Shown piece after piece: positions 11,436 through 22,835 of a DNA stretch of 64,000 nucleotides. How positions within the stretch are numbered: position 1 is the stretch's first letter; each line of letters begins with the position of its first letter. The notes below the pieces were generated by a model. The model was not told the origin of the DNA. It was given only the letters and a program-made list of their open reading frames with translations, and did not search any database. This stretch comes from Microvelia longipes (lineage: Eukaryota > Arthropoda > Insecta > Hemiptera > Veliidae). The translations under genes and the position numbers were made by a program. The stretch is taken from positions 32,925,214 to 32,989,213 of the forward strand of contig JACMZG010001911.1 in NCBI GenBank assembly GCA_018340805.1, read 5' to 3'.

Positions 11436-12188
11436 GTATTAATAACTATCTACATAAATTTACATAATATAAGTTACCATTAATCCACTTACCTCACTAT
11501 TAGGGAACCCTGAAATTCTTTTAACACCTCCGCCCAAGCCTTTTTCTTTTCTTCGGCCCGCACACAATCAGATTTTTTATTTTCTATGGTCTGTTTGTGG
11601 CGGGCTATCGATTTAAAGAGGAAATTCAGTTGGTCCGGTGTGAATAATTCAGCCATTATTATACCAAAAAAATTTTACACAAACAAAAATGATTTTGATG
11701 ACAAAATACGAAAAACAAAATTGTGTAAATGATTTAGCAAAATGAAAACAGTGTTGCACTGATTAACAGGTTTTCATTTAGACACCTTTGGATTCGTACA
11801 ACCTGGTCCACGTTCAAACTTGAAACGCTTGATACTGCTTTATTTATGAAAGTTGTTACAATAATTGAACATTGTATTTGTATTAACTCTACTGTTTACT
11901 GAAAACATATGTAAATAAAGTTTCTAATATATTTAACATTCGCCAAAGCAAGGCCGCATTGTTGTTTATGACAAAGTGTGTAGTAAATCCAGGTAATAAG
12001 TTAATAACATTGATATTTTGCGATATATTACGTTACTTACAATGGTATCACTTTTTGACTTATCTACCTTAGGTTCTTACAAAATAAAATCATGTGAAGA
12101 CTCTAAAAGACTTTTAAAACACGAAAAGGTTAGGAAGAAGTTAGGAGAATGTTAGGAAAATGTTAGGAAACGTCTTTGAATACAGGCC
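11217..12188 (-). mobile_element. PIF/Harbinger-like element, internally deleted
   Basis: Both ends read GGCCTGTATTCAAAGACG inward, followed by repeats of TTTCCTAACATT, and the outer bases are TAA (11214-11216) and TTA (12189-12191). PIF/Harbinger elements use 3-bp TWA targets, often start GGCC/GGGCC, and carry a second ORF with a Myb/SANT-like domain. One such exon lies inside (11493-11656). The transposase ORF is absent. The inverted ends run on into flanking sequence, so the terminal repeats cannot be separated from the larger palindrome. Confidence 0.55.
11493..11656 (-). CDS. Myb/SANT-like domain, first exon of a Harbinger accessory gene
   Basis: Minus-strand ATG at 11656 opens 54 codons plus 2 bases and ends at a consensus donor (G|GTAAGT, GT at 11492-11491). 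The protein starts MAELFTPDQLNFLFKSIARH and continues with HKQTIENKKSDCV and EEKKKAWAEVLKEFQ. The spacing of F, L, I, K-x3-I-E-NK and K-AW-x2-V resembles the Myb/SANT-like (NAIF1-type) DNA-binding domain of the second protein of PIF/Harbinger transposons. In those elements it carries the transposase into the nucleus and to the TIRs. No downstream exon is present before the palindrome arm, so this is a remnant of a split gene. The assignment rests on pattern alone. Confidence 0.55.
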
Positions 12189-12572
12189 TTACTGTTCAGT
12201 CCAGTCTAGTACAGCCCGACAGGGAGAGACAGGTAGAAACCCTGAAGTTGTTTGGCACATAGCCCAAACCTGAAAGCCTGAGTTTCGCAGATCTCGCAGA
12301 TCTAGGAGGAGACTTTCAGAAGCAGGCATATCATCCCTAATAACCTTCGCTAGTCGTGAGACCACAGACACGGCTAAATCTGGGTCTCCACTTTTACAGA
12401 GCTCGGTACGAAGGTTCTCTCCGACCCTCCACCGGCTTGCAGAACTTTGGCTTTACATGAACTGGAGACAAAGGAAACGTGGATCCAGACACGTCTTAGA
12501 CTAAATCCAAACCCGCATATGCGTAACAGCTAAAAGAAACCACGTAAAACCTAGGCTGGGTTGGCCGGTCTT
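11970..12572. repeat. Right arm of the 603-bp inverted repeat
   Basis: Reverse complement of 10833-11435. The spacer between the arms is 534 bp (11436-11969). Unlike the left arm, which stops at the gap, this arm is followed by unique sequence running into a tRNA-like SINE head. Confidence 0.95.
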
Positions 12573-12714
12573 AAATTCAAGACCTCCCGAGAAAACAGAA
12601 TAAAGGATAACCTTATACAAAGTATAACCTTATATAAGGTCCTCTCCCGGCTGTATTTGAACCCTCGACCTCAAAGTCGTAAGGCGAGCGCACTATCACT
12701 AAGTTACCGGTCAT
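12190..12714 (-). mobile_element. tRNA-headed SINE-like element
   Basis: Read on the minus strand, 12714-12648 looks tRNA-derived: GGTAACTTAGTGATAGTGCG in A-box position, GCTCGCCTTACGAC, then GGTCGAGGGTTCAAATAC with a B-box-like GGTTCAAATAC. The body then runs through 12573 into the right arm of the inverted repeat. A diverged copy of the same body lies at 46865-47050. The cloverleaf is imperfect, so this is not a working tRNA gene. The same body in the left arm would have its head inside the assembly gap. Confidence 0.45.
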
Positions 12715-13355
12715 AGGTGCTTATCAGTATTGCTATTACGATTATCTCATTTTATAATTTAGTAGCAATTTTCAACAAAAGGTTTTTACACAAAGAAGAA
12801 TATTCTATGCAATATGTAATATTTTTAAAACCTATCCCTCTAAAAATAGAAGTAATATCAAAAGCACTAATTTCATTGCACCTATTTTTTCTAATTTAGT
12901 TTTAGGTATTTTAACTTTTGATAAACTTGTGTATTTTTTTCATTTTTGTTTTTCTTCTCACCTTCTATTTCGAGCAAAGGGTTTTTCATTAACTCCTTTA
13001 ATACTAAAGCTAATAAATACGATATTTTATAACAAAGTAAACCTTATTTAAACACTCGGCAATTTCCGAGAAATTCCTACAGAAATATTATTACTTCAGC
13101 AAAATTTAATTAGCTGAAAAGGTTTAATTAATAAATCTCGTATATAAAAAGGAAAACTGTCATTTATTATCACAGCTTTAATAACAAAAGACATAATTCT
13201 ATTGAGTCTATTATTAAACAAATTATGAACTTTCTACATAAATATATAATCTAGTCCAAAGGCTTGAAAGACTAGATAGTCAATAAAGACCAAGAGACGC
13301 AAGAAACTTGACTGAAGAGCCCCAACAGTTTGATACACAAAAACATACACAAAAC

Positions 13356-13387
<32 letters not shown>

Positions 13388-13418
13388 ATATATATATATA
13401 TATTATATATATATATAT

Positions 13419-13450
<32 letters not shown>

Positions 13451-14785
13451 ATATGGTTGTGAAAATTATATCAAATAGAGGTTGAATAGACGTTATTACA
13501 GTTATTCTGTGTTATTTCTAATCTTTGTATTTGCAACACAAGAATAAGAGTAAAGTAAATATAGAATGCAAGAGGAGCTTAATAATAAAATACATAAAAA
13601 GTGCAATGATATTACCTTGCTTTTCAGATGGTCTTCGATACACCTAACTGGAACAGACAAAGTTATTGCAAACATTAGAAAACTTAAAACATTTTTATGA
13701 TATTTTAGTGAATACTAAAATTCAGTCAAGTTAGTTAAAGTAAAGAAAAATATCCTTAAATAAACTCTAGTTACCATAAAACCTAATATTCTGAAATAAC
13801 CTGCATTTGTTTAATATTCCAGTAGCTTAACAAATATTTCCCACTTTCTACAAATGAGTATGTTTTTACGCTTCATGGTTCTACACCTGTCATGAACTAA
13901 ACACAAAAATAAATATAATTTATTTACAGACAGAACAGCATAAAGACAAAATAAAGATCTGCTTCTGTGAATAAAAATTGTTGGCCAACCTCTACTAGTG
14001 GTAATACTATAATTATTTTAAAAGCTAAAAATAATAAAATATAAAAAAACAGGGTTTCATTATTGAATTATACAAAGTAACTTAGCTTCTCTTGGTTTAT
14101 CAACTAAAAAGAAGTTCTTTACGATTATTTGTTTTTTACGACTATATAATGTAGTAGGGAGTGTATTGTATAACTTTATTTAACTAAATAATAAAAGAAC
14201 AAACTAGTAAACAAATATCTAATGTAAATATTAAATGAATTTAGGTTCAAATGACATAAAAAAGAATAAAAAGGGTTTGCTGCAATGGGGCTCAAGAGAA
14301 AATAAATTATATTGGTAGAAAAATATAAAATAACTATAGAGGTCTATAGACTTGGAGGCTTATAATAAGAAAATAGGCTAAGAAAAGGTAAAATAACATA
14401 TGTATAATAAACATGGAATAAAAAAATAACATATATAATAAACATGAAATAAAAAAAAATATTTTAGATATTTTTTTTTATTTAGGTAAAAAAATGTTAT
14501 AACAAGCGTATCACACAAGGAAGTGCGTCGAATTAATTTGTACCCCTTTATCTTTCGTATTAAGTATATCAAATATATTCTTATTATAATTTATTAAATT
14601 TATAAAAAAAATGACTTTAAAAAATTAACTAATTTTTAAATAACACACAGTCGTATCCCGCAGCTATACTTCAAGTGTAAGAAGTATCTCAAGAAGAACG
14701 AAACAAAAATAATATTTAAAGTTATTTAACTACAAAACTAAAATTATTGTTTAACATTTCAAGATACATAAATCAAAAAAATCGG
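12715..14785. other. No gene; (TA)n tract
   Basis: AT-rich non-coding DNA. A (TA)n microsatellite with TAATA interruptions runs from about 13373 to 13454, preceded by an ACAC run. The short ORF at 14378-14572 is low-complexity. Confidence 0.6.
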
Positions 14786-15230
14786 GTACGGGGTACCTCG
14801 GAACTTTTCCTCATCACATCGGATTCGCTACGCTCATCCTCCCTGTTTCGGACTCGCTTCGCTCGTCCTAAGATAGTAAATAAATTCGTTTTATTCCTAG
14901 TAGTAATTTTCTAAGCACTGACCCCGCTCGATGCTACTTAACTTTTATGATCCACCAAAAATCATGAATAGACTTGTTGTATTATATATACGTATAGCAC
15001 AACTACAGCGGTAGACTGATTTTTGTACAAAATTTCAACTCTAGCATAAATACACCGGGCGCTACGATAATAACAGAAACACATACAGACAGACAACGTT
15101 GCAAAAACCACTCAGGAGGCATTAAAAACGCTTGAAACGAATAATTCCAGTGCCATCCTGGTTTCGGATTTTTTTGCAAACCCAATACTTCTCCTACATA
15201 CGTACGATATAATTTAGGAAGAGTAAAAAG
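14786..15230 (+). repeat. Family 1 interspersed repeat, long copy
   Basis: Starts ATCGGGTACGGGGTACCTCG and continues with GGATTCGCTACGCTCATCC and ACTCGCTTCGCTCGTCC, then a TAGACTGATTTTTGTAC block, CACCGGGCGCTACGATAA, an ACATACAGACAGAC tract, GCAAAAACCACTCAGGAGG, and CCTGGTTTCGGATTTTTTTG. The copy at 61823-62230 matches along its whole length. No TIRs, coding capacity or tRNA head are apparent, so the class is unknown. The minus-strand ORF at 15003-15269 lies inside it and is a shadow. Confidence 0.8.
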
Positions 15231-16131
15231 AAGATTCATCATGCATGTTATGTCGACACGACGGTACATGTAGGAAATATATCTTCTTTACTAAACAGAG
15301 AAAAAAAGTGTATCAAAAGTAGCTTTCTACTCATGATAGTGATTGTAATTATTTACTTAATACAACTTACTTAATACTTCTTGCTTACTCAATTAAAACT
15401 TTAATTCAGACTTAAAAGTGGCGAGGTAAAGTAAGTGAGCAACCGTATACCTGATTATGATACTATGCTCTTTATTCCTCTTTACTTTAAAAGTATAAAA
15501 TATAAATGCAAAAATTTAAATGAGAAGAAAACCTAGAAAAAATACTTTTTAAATTATAATTCTAATAAGTTATGAAAGAAAATAAAATAGAGTAATGCCG
15601 CAATGATATAATAATTTTATGCAAATCTATCTCGAATACTATGTTTAAAGGCGACACAGTTGCTTTAGAAAATTAAAAAAGCAATTCATTATGCCTGACG
15701 GATCTCTTAATTATAAAAACACTAGAACTATATTAAAAACGTGGTTTATTGGAATTTTCTAAATGAAAAGTAGAAATGAGAAAACTAGATATAGCTTATG
15801 AAGGATTAAATATCACAAAGAAGTCTGGAATCGTTTAAACCTTATGGTAGTGATGTGTATGAATAGATTTTGCATTCTTTAATTATATTATTTTTTAGCC
15901 CTATTTTCCCAACAATTAATTAAGGATATATAAGATAATTTAAAGAAATAGAGTTTAACGTTTTATAAATAATGTGAAACGTAAAAATGTGCAAAGCATT
16001 ATGAGTGAAAAATCATTTTTTAGCGAATTACGGATGTTGAAATTTGGAGTGTAGTCAGTCAAAATCCCTTCAGATGTCCCTAACAACTATAAAATTAAAT
16101 AAATACGCTTTGTGAATCTTATGTAAACATT
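15231..16131. other. No gene seen
   Basis: AT-rich non-coding sequence. Nothing supportable. Confidence 0.6.
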
Positions 16132-16134
16132 TTT

Positions 16135-16165
<31 letters not shown>

Positions 16166-16171
16166 TATATA

Positions 16172-16239
<68 letters not shown>

Positions 16240-16250
16240 TGTGTGTGTGA
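16132..16250. repeat. (TA)n followed by (GT)n microsatellite
   Basis: TA-rich tract to about 16200, then (GT)n with one TTTGT interruption to about 16249. Confidence 0.95.
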
Positions 16251-16611
16251 ATACTTGTACACATTTTTTTTAAAAAAACACACTACTTAACACGAATGCC
16301 ATTAGCTTTTAAACCAGTTATGTTTTTAGTGTACTGAATCGAATCAAATATAACCTAAGACGATACGACTGCTATAAAATAAGTCCATAAAAGAAAAACT
16401 AAAGATTAATTGGATGACAGATATTTTAAATTTGCTGGCGTTTATCTGTTTATAAATATTAAAAATCTAGCAAAACAGATTTATACACCAAAACCCTTGA
16501 AATTACCAGGTTAAACATTCAGAAAATAGAAAATGTTAACTGAAAAGATGGATGTATCAAGAAGTTGTATATATAGTTATCCTTAATAATTAAAATGAAA
16601 GTCTACGAGAT

Positions 16612-16690
16612 GCAGCCTGAGTGTCGCAGGGCGACAACTTACAGCTATTGCTTTATATTCTGTAAGTTGCTGGTTTAAATCCGAGTCAAG
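16612..16690 (+). repeat. tRNA-like SINE fragment
   Basis: AGTGTCGCAGGGCGACAA is followed about 40 bases on by GCTGGTTTAAATCCGAGTC, whose GGTTTAAATCC matches the Pol III B-box pattern. An anticodon-arm-like stem (ACTTACAG ... CTGTAAGT) lies between them. I read it as a decayed tRNA-derived sequence, not a functional tRNA gene. Confidence 0.35.
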
Positions 16691-16787
16691 CCAATACAAT
16701 TGTTCCATGAAAATTTATTCTCTAAATTAATTTCGACGTATAAAACATTTTAACATAAATGTTCCGAGTACTCCATGTAACCAAAAT

Positions 16788-17197
16788 ATTCTGGCACGGA
16801 AGTCTGCATGCTGGAAGAATTTATATTGAAACACGTGCTTCCGTGATTAAAATTTCTGGCTTATGTTTACAGTGTATGCTTTATAACTCGTGCAGTTGCA
16901 TTACCACAAATTACACTTTTTTTAGACCTTTCAAATGAAATGTCTTAAAACTTTTTAGTGATATGCGTTAAGACAATAGAGTTAACGCTATAATTTAGTG
17001 TAAACTATGTCCTACATAGTTTTGTAAAACAAACTAGATGAATATGCGCATTACCTTTAAAAACTCCAGGCAAATTGAGTTATGAGTAGTCATTCCATTG
17101 CTCAAGTTAAAAAGCATACACCTAGGAATTATTTTTAACCAATGAAGCACGCATTTCAAAAGAAAAACGCCCTGCTTGCGAACAACCTCACCAGAAT
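16788..17197. mobile_element. 410-bp MITE with about 115-bp terminal inverted repeats (family A)
   Basis: The left end reads ATTCTGGCACGGAAGTCTGC and the right end, reverse-complemented, reads ATTCTGGTGAGGTTGTTCGC. Both then share a CGTGCTTC block, a TGTATGCTTTWTAACT block and GCA(A)T(G/T) further in. By eye the inverted repeats span about 16788-16906 and 17080-17197 at roughly three quarters identity. There is no coding capacity. Related ends lie at 3228, 9930, 35758 and possibly 54270. The target-site duplication is unclear, so the superfamily is not assigned. Confidence 0.7.
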
Positions 17198-17579
17198 TTT
17201 AAGAGAATCTTAATATTTTTCTAAACACATACCTAGTTAGAGAGAAAAAGTAGAAATCAATAAAAGTAATTTGTAGTTAGTGTAGCAATAGTAACTTTAT
17301 TACACTTGTCACTTAGTAGCTTAACTAACTGCATAGATTCTCTTGGAGATTAAGAGAGGATTAAACCTCCTACCCTCTCCCCAAGATACATTGCTCCCTT
17401 AACCGGTGCAGCCTGAAAAGGTTAGTCCAGTATTTTAATTGATGTTAGTATATATGAATTACATTGACCTGATTTGGTAAGTTATCAATGATTAAAAATC
17501 AATATAATCAAAGGTTATTTTTTGGTGGGTAAAATTTTTATCACTATGTTTGGATGGTACATCCATTAAAACCAGTCCG

Positions 17580-17745
17580 AAGTTAATACGGCCAACGGCC
17601 ACATTAAGGAATCAAAAAACTAAAAAACGTCACCACATCGGACAAGCTTCGCTCGTCCTCTGACAGCAAAATATCCGATATATTTCCAGGGGTTACCCAT
17701 GCGAGTACTGACCTGCCTTGAGTAAACATTAATAATCCTAATCTT
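17580..17745 (+). repeat. Family 1 repeat, 5' part
   Basis: Contains CACCACATCGGACAAGCTTC, GCTTCGCTCGTCCTCTGA, then TTACCCATGCGAGTACTGAC. These match the CATCGGATTCGC...CGTCC and ...GTCACC...ACTGA landmarks of copies at 14786 and 58797. Confidence 0.5.
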
Positions 17746-18344
17746 TACTATTGCAACGATATTTGAATACCCATATTGAAATGAAATTAACTCTCCTCAT
17801 TTATTACATAAAGGGGTATGAAATTCCTATTTAATTTGATTTTTTTTATTTCAATTTTTTTAAAATGTATAGATGCCACTAAAACCAAACTTTGTCTTTA
17901 TTGATGAATTTTGAGCTCTTGAGTAGAATAAACATGGTCTAGAGTCGATACGACGATTCGACTTTAAGGAACCAAATTATTTAAAGTAAGAAGTAAAATA
18001 TAGTAGGGTACTATTCCAAATGAAATGTGTGCCAACCTAGTAGCGAATTTTTCCCAAAGTAAATTCAAGCACTCCAAAGGAAATTTGCCCGGCTTGGGAA
18101 CCCCAGCTCTAGAATTATTATATTTTTATATAATATATTATATAAAAATATATATATTAATATAATATATTATATTATTTTTATTATTATATTATTATAT
18201 TTTTTTTGTTATATTATACATTTTTATTTTAGTAGAATTATTATTTACATATATTTTAATAATAAAATTGCCTTTGTGTCAGTCTAAAGTATGACACTCA
18301 TTATTGTCTCGTTTTTTTTCGATCCATTTTGTATTGACAAACTA

Positions 18345-18750
18345 AAGATATTGTGTTTGCAAAAAAATCTGAGACCGGGATTTAACATGAATTATCCGTT
18401 GCAGGTGTTTAAGACTTCCTAAGAGATTTAACAACGTTTTCTGTCTGTAAGTATGTGTGTGTCCACTCTAATCTCCCTGTTAATTTATACAAGTTTATTG
18501 CAATAAGTGATACACTTAAAATAAATATAATAAGTATTGTTTTAATACGGTTCACAACAGTATATCTACGGTTTCTGTTATACCATAAAAGATAAGCAGC
18601 AATGAGTGAGTTTATCGGTTGGATGAGTGACAGCTAGAAATAAAACGAATGTATTTACTGTCTGAGAACATGCGAAGCTGTCCGAAGTAATGGTTGATCG
18701 TAGCGAATCCGACAGGCAGAGGAAAAGTTCCGAGGTACTCGCACAAGTTT
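18345..18750 (-). repeat. Family 1 repeat, inverted copy
   Basis: On the plus strand it begins GTGTTTGCAAAAAAATCTGA (reverse of the 3' end) and finishes CGTAGCGAATCCGACAGGC then AAAAGTTCCGAGGTACTCGC (reverse of the 5' end). The middle is diverged and partly replaced. Confidence 0.6.
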
Positions 18751-18779
18751 TTACATTTACTTAAAAATGAATTACAAAG

Positions 18780-18960
18780 TAATTTATGCAGGGTACCTTG
18801 GAACTATTTCTCACTCCTTTCGTTCTCAGAATTTCACGGAGGTCGAGACCTTTGGTCGCATTACTGAATAGTAATAGGGCATTTTAAATTAGTGATCCAA
18901 AGTACAGGGATTTATGACTTCGGAATCGCTTCGGTTGTCCTCACAATTTCAGAATTACTA
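18780..18960 (+). repeat. Family 1 repeat, diverged 5' part
   Basis: GCAGGGTACCTTGGAACTAT followed by TCACTCCTTTCGTTCTCAG and, further on, GACTTCGGAATCGCTTCGG matches the 5' landmarks of the family in order. It lies back to back with the inverted copy ending at 18750. Confidence 0.45.
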
Positions 18961-19069
18961 AAAGCTTAAAGTGGTAATACAAGCTGTAATTCATATACAG
19001 CACTTAGGCCGTTTTTACTTATCCTCATTTATACCGTAGCGACATAGGAATAGTATTTTACCGTCAAAC

Positions 19070-19320
19070 CCGATTTATCGAATCCTTGGAAACCTCTCAC
19101 CGAAAACCTCTTGAATAGTTTCCACCAAGTTGTCCGTGTATACGTGTGTCTGTAATCATCAAAGATCAGTTTTTAATAAAGATTTAAAATTTGGTACAAA
19201 AATTAATCGTTAGATCCCGTTGTCCTAGTAAAAAATAGTTTTTTGGCATAAATGATTGCGAAAATTCATGAAAATCTAAAAAAACCAATAAATTTGAAAT
19301 ATAGCTCGCATCTTAACATA
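19070..19320 (-). repeat. Family 1 repeat, 3' half, inverted
   Basis: Reads like the 100-320 copy: CCAAGTTGTCCGTGTATACG, GTGTGTCTGTAATCATCAAAG, then TTTGGTACAAAAATTAATCG and the same AAAATTCATGAAAATCTAAA-type tail. Diverged. Confidence 0.4.
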
Positions 19321-20813
19321 TATATCAACAATTTTTTTTTAAATTAATGTATGGCAGTATAGCCATACATATTAAAAACACACATATCATATTAACATAC
19401 TGATAAATACATATGTATGTAAATACACACATACATATACATGCATATTTATTTATTTCACATACATATTTTATTGTCATCCATCCAGGACGGGTGACAT
19501 AGGAATAAAACAGTTTTGTAATGTCTAAGGATGAGTTAAACTAGCCCGAGGACAAACTCATATTAACTAAGTGAAGTCTATATTTTAAAGACGAGCGGAG
19601 CGTACTCGACGTCTTGAGTTAAAGTTCTGTAGTATCAGTAGATTAGAAATATTAGCAGATTGTTTTAATTTTAATTCTACATTATACCATAGAAACGCAT
19701 TTCAAATAGAGAGCTTTAATAAAACATCTCAGACTGCCTGAAGTGAATCATAAAAGTGAACGAAACGGATGATTATGATTAAACCTCGGTTTCGTAATTT
19801 AGGGTCAATACAATGCTTTGACAATATTCCTACGCTAGTAGGTGAGGAAAAGTAAGAACAACTGTGATATTCAACAACATATAATTCTGTTATGTCATTT
19901 CTTTAATCAGAAGAAAAATAAGGATGATAATAGAGAAGTTTAAATCTAAAACAATAAGCCTATTCAGGTTTAGGTCCTTGATTGAGGTTGAAGGAAATGA
20001 AGCTTTAGGTTTGCCTCTAACGAACTATTTTCCTTGTAGAGTTGTAAAGGAAATAATCTAGTTGAAGAGAGGAGATTAATAATCATTATTTTACTTCCAA
20101 ACCAATCTTAATAAGGACTTCAATCTATTGTTAGAATAGCTATAAGGTTCATAATTGCCTTCTCTAGAGCAGAGGCTCTTAACGTGGGTGATATCGCTTC
20201 TCTGGGCAGCCGAATAAATGAGGTGAAGTAAAAAGTAATAATCGAACAAAAATATAAATGTAGAAAAAGCTTTCAATAGTCTCCTCAAAATTTATAATAA
20301 TACCATCGATGGAATAAGAACAAAAGATAAGCAGGCTACACATGAAAACGCCTTATTTTTAACATCAATATCGGAACAAGACAAATTTCATATGAAAATG
20401 ACAGCTTAAATCTGGTACAGGGAATTACAGGACTTTTCCTTAGACTTAAAAAAAAGGAAATTGTTAATGTGCATTAAGTTATTGGCTGATGCATTAACTA
20501 TCCTCGGTATTAATTATATTAATTAGGTATTTAAAGGTGTTTTACTATCGTTACCAATTACACAATAATGACTGATTACCAACAGAAAAGTTCTATCCTA
20601 GTACTATTTTATATATAAAGTAATTAGGAGAAAATATAAATGTTATTAGTATTGAGATCACGTAGCAAACGGAGTACAATTTTATCTTAGGAATAAAATG
20701 TAAATTCAATTTATCAACTCTGTTATCATATAACAATTAATTCAAGCAACATTAAAATTTATCTATGTCCCACAAAAGCTATTGAGAAGGCATTTTAACA
20801 CCTAAAACAGACA
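19321..20813. other. No gene; scattered repeat scraps
   Basis: AT-rich non-coding sequence. Short scraps of family 1 appear near 19590 (GACGAGCGGAGCGTACTCG) and 19755-19800 (GAACGAAACGGATGATTATG, CCTCGGTTTCG). The ORF at 20091-20288 has no recognisable motif. Confidence 0.5.
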
Positions 20814-21059
20814 GGGGCGTCCACAGGATTTTTTCCAAGGGTGGTCAAAGCAACCAAGTTCAATAATCAGTCATGAGCTGCGGGTTTAGTTTTAAGCACC
20901 CATTGGCAAAAATCAGACATAGTCCTGCAAGCCACAGTGGTGGGGATTTTCTAAACTAAATGTTAATGTATTTAGTGCTTAAATAAATATTTTAATTCAT
21001 TTAGACCTACAGCAGGCAAAGGGAGTTCCTTTCAAACATATTAAATAAGGGTTTCAACT

Positions 21060-21560
21060 TAGAAAGCGAAGCAAACTTCTATTACTATACATCAACCGAA
21101 GCATGCTCCTTTTAACGTATCATATAAGATACTTCAGCACTCTTGTGAGTGACCTAACAAGCTCATTTTAATGTACCTAAAATTATATGTTAGCAATTTT
21201 GCGAGTGAAAATTGCATAAGTTTCCATGTTTATTTATGGCAATCTAGCGAGCGAAGCGAGCCTCTTTAAATTTAGAGGCTTTATTTCATTAGAACAATAT
21301 ATTTACATAGTCTTTATTTATACTTTCACGTACAATTTCTCGTATATATTTATAGCAATCTTGCGAGTGAAAAGAGCCTTTTTGCATAAATTGGCATACA
21401 TACGTTTAGCAATCTAGCAAGCGAAGCGAGTTTCTTTTTCTAGATCTACGAAATAATAATGGCAATAGCGAGCAAAGCTAGCCCTTTTTAATGTACCTAA
21501 TATGATATTTTAGTAATTTTGCAAGCGAAGCGAGCCTTATTGGTCGTTGCTAAGGGACTT
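21060..21560 (+). repeat. Diverged array of GCAATCTNGCGAGCGAAGCGAG motifs
   Basis: The motif occurs in variant form near 21179, 21239, 21354, 21411, 21462 and 21512, each time as (A/G)GCAAT(C/T)T(A/T)GC(G/A)AG(C/T)GAA followed by GCGAG and CCTTTTT or CTCTTT, with spacers of about 50-115 bases. Two spacers also share TTTTAATGTACCTAA (near 21163 and 21488). The motif core GCGAAGCGAGC is self-complementary around its centre. Confidence 0.6.
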
Positions 21561-21639
21561 TTGCTTATAACAAGTCTTTGTCACTTTCATAGAGCCAAGC
21601 TATCCTTCTTTAATTATTAAATTATTTTTCCATCCAATA

Positions 21640-22574
21640 TAGCCAGCGGTCGAGCGTGTTACCTAAAATCACCTAACCTATTTCCACACTTATATAATGC
21701 CAAAAAATATCAACTATTTTCCCAAAGGAAATTTGCTAAAAACAGTGCTTTTTCTTTATATCTATGGTATGGATAGCAGAAGCATAGGTAAAAACAAAAT
21801 ACGTTGTTTGTAAATCATATTTAAACACATCTGATTACAGTTCCATATGTTAACATACATATATTATTTATCTGATTATTATCGTTCTAAAAATAACAGA
21901 CAGTTTAGATGTAACTCCATTGTTTTATAAAGCCAATTTCAGACAAAAATGTTAAACACACACACTAAACCAATAGAATATTGTAAATGTAGTACAGTGC
22001 ACGTGTGGTTTGTAAAGTAGATACCAAAACTAAGCTTAAGTTCGGTATACAAGTATGTAAATATAAATCAAGATAAAACTATTAAACTTTTTACAGTATT
22101 TCCTTTTATATGTAGCGAAAAGGAAAGGTTGTATAAAACAAACATTAATGACTTTATGTTTTAGATAACTATTATTATTAATTAAACTTTTACAGATCTG
22201 AATACAAAATCTTTCTTCGTATTTAAAAAGTTTAATTGTAATCTTTTTCCAGTTGGATAAAGAAAATATTTTATTCAAAAGGGAAGTTAGTTACAGTATT
22301 TAACGGAGTATTCATTCTACAAGCTACTTTTATCTAATGCCATATAAATATATTTAATAATTTTTCCCATTTTTTATTTAAAAAAATACAAATTTAAACG
22401 TTTTAGATGTTTCAGCTCTCTTTAGTATAAAAATATTTTGTAGCGAGATGAACTTTAACTCATTATAAAGCTAAATACGTTTCCAAATCGAGCAACTTTT
22501 TATAAATTCATTCTTAAAAACAAACAAAACATTTTCGCTATATACCTATAAAAAAAAGCGAAAAAAAGTCAAGT
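21640..22574. other. No gene seen
   Basis: AT-rich non-coding DNA. The minus-strand ORF 22036-22278 is lysine- and phenylalanine-rich and AT-driven, without family features. Confidence 0.55.
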
Positions 22575-22835
22575 GCTGGGTACCTCGGAACATTCCCACA
22601 CCACATTGCATGTCACTTCGCTCATCCTCAGAACTTAAAATTCACCAAATTCATGCTGAAACACGAGTTCCGAAGATAAGAGATACACTTTCCCACACTT
22701 ATGCAGACATAGAACATTGTAAAATCAACTTATGAGGACTTAAAACACCTGAAACGGATGATTAATGTGAAATCCCAGTTTTGTATTTTTTTGTGGAAAC
22801 ACAATGTCTTTCCTGTATACCACCACTATAAATTA
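22575..22835 (+). repeat. Family 1 repeat, internally shortened copy
   Basis: Starts GCTGGGTACCTCGGAACATT, has CACTTCGCTCATCCTCAGAA, then jumps to a 3' half with ACCTGAAACGGATGATTAAT and TGGAAACACAATGTCTTTCC. The middle of the family (TAGACTGATTTTTG...GGGCGCTAC) is deleted. Confidence 0.6.

Noticed and set aside
17340..17420. tRNA-like text on the minus strand (GGTTTAATCC B-box)
   Set aside because: Only the B-box fits. No acceptor or D-arm pairing could be drawn.
20814..20960. CAGGGGCGTCCACAGGATT as an hAT-type terminal repeat
   Set aside because: It resembles the CAGGGGCG start of hAT elements, but no inverted partner or 8-bp TSD was found.
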